Source: Dillenia suffruticosa (taxonomy: Eukaryota; Streptophyta; Magnoliopsida; Dilleniales; Dilleniaceae). From it: DNA of 64,000 nucleotides. The notes beneath the pieces were generated by a model. That model was not told the origin of the DNA and ran no database searches. It was given only the letters and a program-made list of their open reading frames with translations. Where the stretch lies: NCBI GenBank assembly GCA_033439265.1, contig JAVTVX010000010.1, forward strand, positions 27,827,056-27,891,055, written 5' to 3'. Of this stretch, positions 24,741-36,366 are shown piece after piece; the first letter of the stretch is position 1; each line of letters begins with the position of its first letter. A program made the translations under genes and the position numbers.

Positions 24741-27627
24741 CTAGTCGGCAAGTTGAATGCTTCCATGTTCCTAAAGGAGGTACCTAAATTTTCCCTTTGT
24801 TTTCTTTTTTCTTTTTGCATTTTTCATATTCTTATCTAAACTCCATTTTCTCATTTTCTATTAATTTTATCAATCACCGTATTTTACAAAATATAACTTC
24901 TTAATATGCAATAACTAATAGAATCAAAATAAGAGCTAAAAAATAATCTTTTTTTTCTTTAATAACGGTGAGAATTTCAATTTATATGTTTTGAATATAC
25001 ATTAATAATATTTATCCAAGCAAATAGAATTTAAATATCATTTTTATTTTTACGAAATGCATCCAACAAAAAAAAAGAAAAAGAAAAAATGGTAATATGA
25101 TCCCTTGAGACGCATTTTATGATCATACTAGGAGGTTATTTTTTGTTGTGTTAAATCATTATTTTCTTGTTTTTTTTGCCTAGTTTAGTAAATTTATAAG
25201 GTAAGAAGTCACAGAAATCGCAAGGTCACATATGATAAGTTCAGATTTATAAGCACACCTAAAATAAAGAAGAGAGCATATAGTTATTATGAAATTCAAT
25301 TGGTCAATGATTATGAAGATGACATGCCATATTAGCTTTTAGAACACGGTGATAGTGATGTATGACTTATTTTATAATTTAATTGTAATTAGTGTATTAG
25401 TTGAGACAATGGGTTCATTTTATTAGATAGTAATTATAATTTAAATTATTAATATCCATTGGTTCATTTAATTAGAACTTTTGAGATAGTACCAAAGAAT
25501 GCTGTATTCAAATCTTGTTATTTTTGAGATCGGAAAAATCATGTAATTCTGTAGTTTAATAATTAATGTATAGAAAAAATGAATTATAACACAAATTAAG
25601 CATACTAATGTCTTGCAATTTAGTGACAACATATTAAATTTTCTTAACTAAAATCTTGAATTCGACTCTTAAAAATAAAAAAATAGATAGTAGGAGAGTA
25701 GGTTTCTAAATTGAAACTCATAACTGATTAAATCGAATTAGTTAGATTTTTAAATACCCGTGATTAAATTAAAAAAATAGTATAAACAGAACATGTTGTG
25801 TGAGAGTAGTGACATTAATGGTCTATTCTCACTTTTTGGCAAAGGAAAAAAAAATGCACCCAACCTAAGAAATGGTAATAGATAAGAAATATTGACCAAG
25901 AGAGAACTAAAGAATAAAATTTGATAGGTGAAAAAGCATAAAAATAACTTTTAAATTTAGGTAAAATATTAAAAATATTTTAAATTAAAAAAAATATATC
26001 AAAATCTCCCATCTATATAAAATGAATCCTTGCTCAATTTCCCATCTACTTCAATTTATTAAATAATAAAAAAATTAATTTTTTTCCTTTGAAAAATTGA
26101 TAGTAAAAAAAAAAAAAAAAAAATCTCAACTGTTCTCTCCTTTTCCCTCCTTCCTATACCATTCTCTCTCTTCGTTTCCTCTTCTTCCCCACTCTCTCCT
26201 TCTCCAATCTCTCATCACCTCTTCTCTCTCCTCTCCTGATTTCGAAGGCGAACAACGATGGAAGGTTGATGGGTGGAATTCAGTTTTTTCTGTCTCATCA
26301 CCTATTCTCAATTAAGGGGAGATTTTATTTTATTTTTTAATTTAAATGATTTTTTTATATATTATTTATAGTTAAGGAGTATTTTTATATTTGTCTTTTT
26401 AATAATTATATTAATTTTAGATAGAATTTGTATTTCAAAATTTAATATAATTAAATATTTTAAAATATGAAATATAATATGAGACACTTTTATTAGTCGA
26501 AATATTTGTTGGATTATGCCTTTCCAAGTGAACTTGTGAATTTTCTTCTTTAATTATTAATTCATCTGACGTAGTTAAAAATTTGGCCACTGAGATTTAT
26601 TTATTTATTTGTTTATTGATGAGAGAACACCATATGTATTTGAGTGGGGTCCACTGTTTTAGACACTGCTGTTGCGTTGCGTTGACTCAAGAAGTATATA
26701 AAATGAATCGAGCCATAAACGGCTTCATTTAGGATGTGAAAAATTGAATGGAGATGCGAAAATAAAAATAAATAAATAAATGATGCCAAAATTAACATAA
26801 TTATTTTGGGAAAAAAAGAAATCTTATTTGTTAAATATAAATGACTTTAAAAAAAAAATCTGTGCCCATCCAATGTGCACCCTGACCTTTTTCCCTTTGA
26901 GAGAATGTCAAAATGATTATATAGGAAAGAATTATCTAAATTATATAATTCTAATCAACAAACCTTCTATTAAAAAAAACATCACATCAACATCAAGCAT
27001 TACAATTTTAGTGTTAGGAAATTGATATATTATATGATTTAGGTGAAAGGGAAAACATTCATCCTAATTTTCTCAGAACCTCAGGGTGACACATATTTTG
27101 TATTCATGATGCATGCAATTTCAGTGTTAGGAAATTGATATATTATATGATTTTGATGATTAGTATTTTTGTGGCGGATAAGAATTGCAATTCTGTTAGG
27201 TCTTCCAAGCAGTGCACGCCAAGCTATCACGGTTGTGGCCGGTGTTCCAGCATCAATGTGCATGCTTGGGCTTTTATGCTTCCTTTGTGGCAGAGTCAAG
27301 TCCTTCCGCCGAGGAAATAGCAACCGAGTTGGGCTTGAGGGAGCCTCCAGCACGGTTGCGCCGAGGCCCACAGTTGCTGTGGGTTTGGATCCGTCCGCAA
27401 TTGATTCCTTTCCCAAAGTAGTTGTCGGGGAAAGCCTTCGGTTGCCCAGGCCCAATGACCATACATGTCCAATATGCTTGTCGGAGTACAAACCCAAGGA
27501 GATAGTGAGAAGCATACCAGAGTGTGAGCATTGCTTCCACGCTGATTGTGTAGATGAATGGCTTCGTTTGAATGCTACCTGTCCAGTTTGCAGGAATTCC
27601 CCTGAAAAACCACATCCTGTACCCTAG
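24741..27627 (+). pseudogene. ATL20/21/22-like RING-H2 gene, unit A copy, exon 1 deleted
   Basis: The last 39 bp of exon 1 (24741-24779, ending before GTACCT) are joined to unrelated AT-rich DNA by a deletion of about 2.2 kb relative to unit B, which removed the promoter, signal peptide and GUB_WAK domain. The terminal exon (27200-27627) is fully open. After CTGTTAG/GT it encodes a membrane segment (VVAGVPASMCMLGLLCFLCG) and a RING-H2 domain: CPIC, then ECEHCFHADC, then CPVC, with the E2-contacting DEWL present. With phase 1 the splice would read ...PK-G-LPSSARQ as in the family. No ectodomain can be made unless a new upstream exon is used. Confidence 0.87.
24780..27199 (+). other. Intron of the ATL-like gene, unit A
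   Basis: About 2.4 kb, AT-rich, aligned with the intron in unit B from 62015 onward, including the CT-rich block at 26120-26330 (63200-63450 in B). No internal gene seen. Confidence 0.65.
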
Positions 27628-30600
27628 TTATTAGTTATTACAACTTAGCATATCGAGTCCATTCTTCAATTGGATGAGCCCATCACATGTTTTCCATGTT
27701 TGCCTAATGGATTTCCCCAAACCGCCCACGTAGCATGAAAATGTCACCTTCTGTCAAAAGTTCAAGGTTGCCGTACAAATGCCAACCGAAAGTGGACTCG
27801 AGCAACTTGGTTCAAGGTTCCTATGGTGATAATTTCAATTTTTTAATTTTTTGTTTTTTGAAAAATTCCTTTCATTAAATAAATGGAGTAACTTTAAGTG
27901 ATATCAAAATATATTTAAAAAAAGTTATAAAAATTCCCTTTTTTGATTTAAGAAAATAATTACATATAAAAATGAAAAGGGCAAAGAATAAGGCTCACAC
28001 AACAGGTTGTGTCCCTCTATTAGAAATGTCATCCAAAATGCGGGAGGAAATAAATAAGAAGACTTGGTCACTTGGAGCACTTTGACCTAAATTGCATCAT
28101 GTCCTCATTGAGATTTTGGAAGCCCAACCACAAAATCGTCCCTATTGAACAAAGTTATTGAGTTACTCTATGAATAATATCGACCCGAAATCCCATTGAA
28201 GCCATTCTTTTGTCGCTCCCTGATACTCCAGCCAAGGACCATGGAAACAGCACACATCTAACACAATCGTCAATTCAATCAAGTGATTCTGTCAGCTTGG
28301 ATGTAATAAAAAATCAAGTCCTTTAATCTTCATTTGACACTTTGTCACAAGACAGTCGTGTCCTATGTTGGTGCTCTACTAATATCATATAGTGTTCTAC
28401 TTCCTCACCAAAAAAAGTATAGTCTTCTAGTCAATCGACATACAATCAAAAGTTCAGCATTACACTTAATATTTTTACATTGCAATAGATATAGATCTAC
28501 AAGTACAAGACAATTCTAGCGTCTAGTCTCAGATAAGCTTTCTACCAGCTTAAGCTTGCTAATTATATGTTGATTTATGGATATATTTCTTATCTAAAAT
28601 AGACAGAATATTTCTTAATATTGTAGTGGATTAACCGACCATCTAATTCTTGGAGCCCATTTTCGTATGTTCCTGTTGGGGGAAGTCAAATATTAAGAAC
28701 CTCATATGTTGACTCCTTGTGGAAAACAAAATCAAAATGATATATCCAAATAGGCTTGGAATGTTGACTCCTTGACTCGTAAAATATGTCCTATTCAGCA
28801 AGGTTTTTCCAAGGAAATCTGCTTTTGGAGTTCACATTAAAAGCTCATGATACCGAATCTAATTTACCCAACAAAACAAGTATATGTCTATTTTATACAA
28901 GTTCAGCATTCCTGCACAATTATGATATTTTTTTCTACATATATCTGTGTTAATTTGGTCAAATCTTTTTGGACTTTCCACCAAAAAATAAATTATCAAA
29001 TTAATACAATGGTAAAAGGAATTAATATATGATATGAAGGAATTAAAAAATGATTAATTCAAAGCAAAGAAGAATGACACTACAAAAATTCAATCATTTT
29101 AAGTCTTAATCGAAGCAAAATCCGAAGGGGGAGAGAGAGAAACCTTGGAAGACGGGAGAACTGGAACCCTAAAATGATCTCGTAATTGATGATACATGTT
29201 TCTTTATCTTCGCAGCCCGAGGTTGAAATTTTTTATTTGAGTGGTGATGAACAGGACTTCAAATTATGGTTATGGATTGGGCAAGCGTGGAAGGGAATTA
29301 TGGAACGTTATCTTTAATCAAAGATTTTGATTAGAGCACCTATGACAAAGAAGAAACCATGAATGTCATCCTCTGAGTGTGTTGGAACATTAAGAACCTC
29401 ATAATCTTTTCAATATTATTAGTGCATTCACTTTCCTTTTGATTTTTTCAAAGTAGTTGGTTAAATAACTTTCCTTCCTTCCTCCTCGAAAGTTCTTGAA
29501 TTAGTGACTTTTATTATCTTCCACCACCCTGACAATGATACCATGCACGCAATACAAGCGGGAGAGAAAATTTCAACACCCTTCTCCAATGACCCACAAT
29601 TGAGCGAAAATTGGTAACCTAAAACGCTATCTAAACAATTTTAACATCCATCACTCCACTAAGAAGCTGAAGGTAATAGCAAATAGGTTCTACACCCTTT
29701 CTCTAAATTCAACAAAAATCCTCAATAATTATTGATAAACCATACAATGCACGATTTTGCTTATGTCTTAAATTTCCGAACTTACACACTTAATCCACTC
29801 AGAACCAATGTGGACTTATTCTATAGGTAATGTGCCAAACCAAGAAGTTTCCTTCAATTCGTGGCGTCCACTCTATAAGCCAGAGGAAAGAGGAAAACGT
29901 AAGTGTCACCCTCACATCGGCTACCAAGAATGCAATGTCAAGAACCTCACCATCTTGGACAAGTCTTTCTATATTATTAATGCATTCACTTTCCTTTGAT
30001 TTTTCAGAGTAGTTGATTGATTCACGTAAGTTATTCAAAATTATTGACATTCAGTGCCTTCTTACACTCTAACTACGTATCACAACTAATTTTTCTGACA
30101 GTCACCAACATTAAAGGTGTGATTTATCATTTTATTATTTTATCATTAAAAATTTTTCTGCACCCGGTAATTTTATCATTCAAAACGGTGTGATTTAGGT
30201 TAGTGAAGTGGGGTTGGGTTGGCAAGTTGATTACCGACGTATAACTACTATAAGTATTTATCATTAAAAGTTTTCACCAACAGTTAATTTAACAAAAAAT
30301 TATCACCAAAACACTATATGATTAAAAAAAATAATAATAAAGTATGATATTTAAAATGAAGTCCACAAATCACACACCTCCAATACTAATATATAATTTA
30401 AATTCATATTACAACAAAAATTTGCAAATACTAATTTAAAATTATATTGAAGAGAAAAAAATAAACTACAAAAACTAGAATTCTTAATAAAACAAATGAT
30501 ATATACATAAAATTATAATTTACAAAATAAGAAAAGGAAAACAAATAAAATATATATAAGTGTATATGTATGGCGACGGATTGGGTTGAGGTTGTTAGTC

Positions 30601-32807
30601 GGCCGAAACATAAGTGATTCTGTTTGACGGAAATAAAACGTAAAGAAGTGACTCCATCCATGCATGAATGCACTGTGTTTGATGGAAGCTAAAAAAACAA
30701 TTATATTTCCCCAACGGATGCAGTGCCAGGCAAGATAGGCTCAACCAATATCCTTCTTTTTTGACTCTATCCAAATATAAATTTAGTTGCTCAACTCTAA
30801 ATATAGCCACAGCTTCAAAAACTGACTGTTTCAATAAAGGAACCGAGATTATAGATTCTTTTTTTTTTTTTTTTTTTTGTTACATAGAGATTCAAACATG
30901 GATTGAATTAAATTGGAAAAGGGGGTTGTGACTATTAAATTATCCATTGAGAACTCTAGATTCTTAATTTTGAGAAATTGGAACTGAATCTTAAAGGGCG
31001 AGCTCTGGTTACGGCCCTGGAAGTGCTGCTCTTGGTTCCAAACAACTCCAATTTTAAAAGATTTCAATTCTGATTTCAATGGATTTCGATTTTTTATTCT
31101 AAAATCATACTAAAAATAAAAATAAAGAAAAATATCAATCTTTTTTTTTTTGTAAAAATAGGAATATGAAAAATATAACTAATTAATGATGAAATGAATT
31201 TAATTGAAAATTTATTATATTTTCTTTGTTCATGAAATTTTTTAATCAATTCAAATGTAAACATTTGAAACACACTTTATTTCTGTCTATGATATCTAAC
31301 TTATTTGTATACAATAATTGTTCTTGATAAATACTTATTGCCCCCGTTAAATTTGTAAGATAATTTATTTAAATTATTTTTAATATAAAATGTATAGAAA
31401 TTTTTAAAATCGAATTTTAATAACTATATTAGATTTAGCATTAAATTAAATAAAAATTTTCAAATTCTACATTCAAACGAACAATAAGAGTTTTTTAATA
31501 TTTTTAATTTTTAATATCACTTATTTTGCGACCAACAAATTTATATATTATCATTGTTCACCATGTAAGGCAATTTGTCCCTTTTTTTTGCCTCAGTTTC
31601 AAATTTTAACATTGTTCACCATCGAAAATTTTACACAAATCAATTTTGAAGCTCTCTCTGTTTATAGTTTGCTTGGCAATGGGGAAATTTTAACATTGTT
31701 CACCACTGAAAATTTTACGAAAATCAATTTCTTGTTATTTTACTCTTTTTTGCACTTTGTTTCTGTCAAAAAAAAAAAAAAAAATGAAACCCAACCGGAC
31801 CTCTTGTTCTTAGGACTGACTGACAAATTCAAAATCATTATCCTTATCACGCGCCTCGTAAATTAAATACAGACAATTTAGTTAGAGTTCATAACTTCAC
31901 TGCTGACTCTGCAGAAAGAGACAAGATCTCACCAACTAACACACGCATAAGTTTTCTATCCGAGGAATCAAAAAGTGATTCACGATGTTTTCCTGGAAGT
32001 AACCATTGCAGTCCCACCATTGAAAGATGTTCACTACTTGACATTAAAAAAACCGTGTCCCTCAATGGGATCCTTTTTTGGTCCCTCAGTCGTGCGGAGT
32101 GGACTTCTACTCTCCTATAGGTACCGCGCCTAACCAAGAAGTTTCCTTCAATTTATAGTGTCCACCGTAACAACGTGTGAGAGAAAGTACAGCATCAAGA
32201 ACCCCACCATCTTTGAGTCTTTCTGTATTATTACTGCGATCGCTTTCCTTTGATTTTTCAAAGTAGTTGGTTCCAATCCTCTTCTACGATGCCCTACAAT
32301 TAAAACTTTGGTATCCAGTAAATTTTTTAACATCCAGCGCTTGACCAACAATCAAAAATATCATAGGACATAGTTATGTTCTTTCTCTAAATCTTTCCTG
32401 TTGGGGGGTGTTTGAAAAATAATACAGATAAAATTAATCAAAACGATCATAATACATATCATTTTTTTTTTGTAGTTATCTTAAAATTGACGAAAAAACA
32501 AGTGAATAAATAACATAAAATAAATAGACATGTGAAGAAGTAGGTACATAAAAAAAAAACTTAAAAATTTTCAACTGAATTAAAGATTGAAGAGGTACCT
32601 ACCCGCCGGAAAAGGAGACACTGGAATAGTCAAAATTGAAAATTTTGGAATTTGAAATGAGAAGATTCAACATTTAGGGTTAGGTTAGGGCATCCATTTT
32701 CAACATGACTGTGGATTCTGAGAGGCGTGATGGTTACTCAACTATTTTCAACATGACCGTGGATTCTGAGAGGTGTGATGGTTACTCAACCGACAACTCT
32801 TTCGTTT
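27628..32807. other. Distal part of unit A, no gene recognised
   Basis: Starts with the 3' flank of the ATL RING exon. AT-rich with a T-run at 30860-30878 and three related but rearranged segments (about 29.36-29.75, 29.80-30.05 and 32.10-32.40 kb). A partial duplication lies at 31585-31735 (ATTTTAACATTGTTCACCA twice). Close to the unit junction are a telomere-like stretch (32673-32690) and a 48-bp tandem repeat. Short ORFs on both strands match nothing I recognise. Confidence 0.55.
32697..32792 (+). repeat. 48-bp tandem repeat, two units, at the A/B junction
   Basis: Units 32697-32744 and 32745-32792 differ at two or three positions. They lie 15 bp before the first base homologous to window position 1. 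Confidence 0.9.
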
Positions 32808-33617
32808 GCCCAAACCGCACGTTTAATATAAATTCAAATACAAATGAACTCTCTATCAATGGGCTTATCTGATCTCAAACTAAATACAAATAAATAACAT
32901 CTAATACATACAAAATTATAAATTAAATAAAAATATTAAAGAGCAAAACATTTGCAGCTATAATATATTTCTAATAGAAGAGGCCAGAAGATGGCACCAA
33001 GGAGCAAAGCACCGTGCTTGACTTGGATTCTATCTGTACCTTAGTCACAACTTGTGCAACTTCGGATCAGCTTCAATACGCGTGTTCTTCCTCCTACTAG
33101 CTTAGGAAGATTTTATTTATTTATTTATTTATTGATTTATTGCCAATTTCAAAGTTGGTAAGACCCAAGTTTTTCTCAGCTAGGCTTGCGGTCTTAGCTC
33201 TTAATCTTTTCCTTGAAGCATGTATTGCCAGGAAATGCGTTCCTTCTTCATGTGGAAATATTGCTAAAATCAGCAGTCCTTTCAGACTAAAACATGATCC
33301 TCCCGGGTGTGGTAAGCCTGCATTTGAATTGGAATGCGAGGATAACCGCACCATACTTCATCTCGATTCGAGGAAATACTTGGTGGAAAATATTGATTAC
33401 AAGGATGGTGGGCAGCTTCGTGTTGTCGATGCAACTCTAAATAGTGACATTTGCTCCAACATTCCCGGCAATCCCATCCAGAATAGTGGTCCACTATACT
33501 TCTCATATCGAAATTCTGTGGTTATAAGCATTTTGAGCTGTTAAAAGCAAGTGAAAAATTCTTCCCTGTATTTAGATTTCTCAAATTGCTTCATCAATAG
33601 CTCTTCCTCCACAGATG

Positions 33618-34236
33618 TGTTAGGAAAACTTACTTGATGCAAAAATATATCAAATATGGTGTTAAATTATCAGAATCAAAACTTAATAACTAAAAAAAAC
33701 TGAAATTCAAGTTGGATGGAAGTGTACCTGACTCCATAGCCGAAAACTGAATAGAATACAAACTTGATTCGACTTTCGTCTGGGCAGAATCTCGGCCACG
33801 GCCTTCCAGATCAAATGTATTCTCACAAAAATCTCTCTATATGATGGGAGTATTAGGGAGAAGAGTAATTCACTGACCCAAGGACCATAACATTTATTTA
33901 TAGTTGTAGGGATGACTTTACTTCCAAATTCATAATTAGAATTTGCTATTTAGTTTATTCAAATTAGCTTACTCGATTCACATGAATTTAGGTAACTTTC
34001 ATGTTATTCTTAAGTCACGCTTAGACATTCCCTATTTAATCCATCATAAATAGTAAATATCTATTGGTATCTACACATTTATTTATTTTCATATCCTTTG
34101 AGATAGTTAAACCCAAATTACTGAATTTTTCAAATTTACCATATCACTTTCATATGGGCTTATCTTATGGATTTGACAATATACAATACATAATTATTTT
34201 AACATATAAGGCCAATGTTGGATTAATGATCCAACA
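33618..34236 (-). repeat. copia-2 3' LTR
   Basis: 619 bp, paired with 40614-41233. The polypurine tract follows at 34237-34250. Confidence 0.93.
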
Positions 34237-34925
34237 ATCTCCCACTTGGGTTATATGTGAGACTTTATAATTGTGTAATTGCTAAATAACCGAATGAGCT
34301 CAACTTTTCTGTCAATATTTAAATGTATCTACAATCAATTCCGTCCATCAATTATATCAACTTAGGATCAAGGCGGCTTTTGTTGCATTTCGCAACTAAA
34401 CCTTCAATCGTCACGTAAATTGATATAACCAAATGACATGGATCATGATATGGATGCGTAGTATGGAAATGTCATGCAATATGATCTTTGACATGCCTAT
34501 TTCCAACTGGTCCTCTTTAATAAGATCATACCAAATTAGAGTGAATAAAAACCGAATATTTATTTCTGCAGAATTAACTCAAACTTTACATCAATAGAAC
34601 ATTCATAATTTATAAACTCCCACTAAAACTATATATCCTTAAGCGGCATTACACCCACATGAGCAACATGCTCAAGGAATACTTTGGGTGGCAAACCCTT
34701 TATAAGCGGATCCGCAATCATGGAATTTGTTCTTATATGTTCTATGGATATCTGACCACTCTATACTCTTTTTTTAACAACCAGAAACTTGATGTCTATG
34801 TATTTGGACTTTGTCGAACTCCTGTTGTTATTGAAATATTGGATTGCCGATTTGTTGTCACAAAATAATTTGAGTGGCTTATCAATGCTATCCACTATCC
34901 GCAGTCCCGTGATAAAATTTCGCAG

Positions 34926-36304
34926 CTATATTCCATGGTTGGATGTCTCATGACACGATATGAATTTTGCTGCCATTGTGCAAGATGCTATAAGAGACTG
35001 TTTAGCACTCTTCCAAGAAATGGGTCCTCCCGCTAGCATGTAGATATAGCCTGTTGTAGATTTCATGCTATCTTGGCATCCCGCAAAGTCGGAGTTAGTA
35101 TACCCAGTGATCTCAAGCCGTTCTGACCTCCGATACGTGAGCATATATTTCTTCATTCTCTGTAGATACCGCAAGATCCGTTTGACAGCTTTCCAATGGT
35201 CCATTCCATGATTGCTTAAGTATCTGCCCAATAATCATGTAATGTACGCAATATCCTGACGCGTACATACCTGAGCATACATCAGACTTCCTACCGCTGA
35301 TGCATAAGGAATCTTTTGTATTTCTCGTTTCTCAATATTATTTTGGGGGCACTGTTTGAGACTAAATTTGTCTCCCTTAGATATAGGGGTATCACCTGGT
35401 TTACAATTTTGCATGACATATCTTGTTAAAACCTTTTCAATATATCCCTTTTGAGACAATTGTAGAATACCCTAAGAACGATCTCGGTGTATCTGAATGT
35501 CCAACACGAAAGAGCTTTCCCCAAGGTCTTTCATCTCAAATTTCTTAGTGAGAAAGATCTTGGTTTCATATAATAGGTCTTTATCGTTACTGGCAAGCAA
35601 TATGTCATCGACATATTAAACTAGAAAAATATACTTACTCCCACAGAACTTATGGTATATACATTCATCAACTAAATTCATCTCAAAACCAAAAGAGATG
35701 ATTATTTGATAAAATTTAAAATACCATTGTCAAGATACTTGCTTGAATCCGTAGATGGGTTTTTTAAGTTTGCAAACCATATTTTTTGGATTTCCCAACA
35801 CAAAGTTTTCTGGTTGCAACATATAGATCGTTTCATCAATGTCACCATTGAGAAACGCTGTCTTTACATCCATTTGGTATAACTTAAGATCAAAATGTGC
35901 CACTAATGCCATTATAATTCTAAAAGAGTCTTTCGAAAAAACTGGAGAGAAAGTCTCTTTATAATCTATATCTTCTTTCTATGTGAAACCTTTTGCGACA
36001 AGATGAGTTTTATATCTCTCCACATTGCCTTTCGAATCTCTTTTGGTTATATCCATTTACAACCAATGGCTTTTGCTCCTTCAGGCAATGGAACGAGATC
36101 CCAAACGTCATTGTCCTTCATGGACTTCATCTCCTCATTCATGGTATCGATCCACTTTTGAGAGTTACAACATTCAATGGCTTGATGGAAGTTGATCGGA
36201 TCATCTTCCATCACTCCAATGTCAACATCATGTTCCTGAAGAAATACAACATAATCATCCGAAATTGTATTTTTTCTTTCTCTCGTGGATCTTCTTAATG
36301 GCAT
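34926..36304 (-). pseudogene. copia-2 reverse transcriptase / RNase H relic
   Basis: Fragments in several frames: QMDVKTAFLNGDI (about 35860) and a YVDD core near 35595-35610 with a stop just upstream. YASAVGSLMYA (about 35290) and an RNase H block (about 34926-35231, DFAGCQDSMKSTTGY) follow. Clearly dead. Confidence 0.85.
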
Positions 36305-36366
36305 AGGTTCTTGAGGTGATAGACTTTGTTTTTCCGAAGTGGAGGGTTCTCCAACATTGTCTAACT

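Larger units (their letters stand above)
1..32807 (+). repeat. Tandem segmental duplication, unit A
   Basis: First copy of a duplicated gene block. Its opening bases recur at 32808 with a few substitutions. The order kinase 1, kinase 2, SDHAF4, ATL-like gene is the same in both copies, and the intergenic DNA aligns as well, for example 2819-4276 with 51225-52677. By eye the copies differ by about 3-4% in exons and 5-7% between genes. The true left edge may lie before the window. The part from 27628 to 32807 has no partner here because unit B leaves the window. Confidence 0.92.

Noticed and set aside
26097-26330. CT-rich ORFs in the ATL intron, also at 63182-63568
   Set aside because: Both copies have them, but the frames differ and the peptides are low complexity; treated as intron sequence.
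31889-32137. 82-aa minus-strand ORF near the unit junction
   Set aside because: No recognisable domain, lies next to the rearranged repeat segments, and has no partner to test for conservation.
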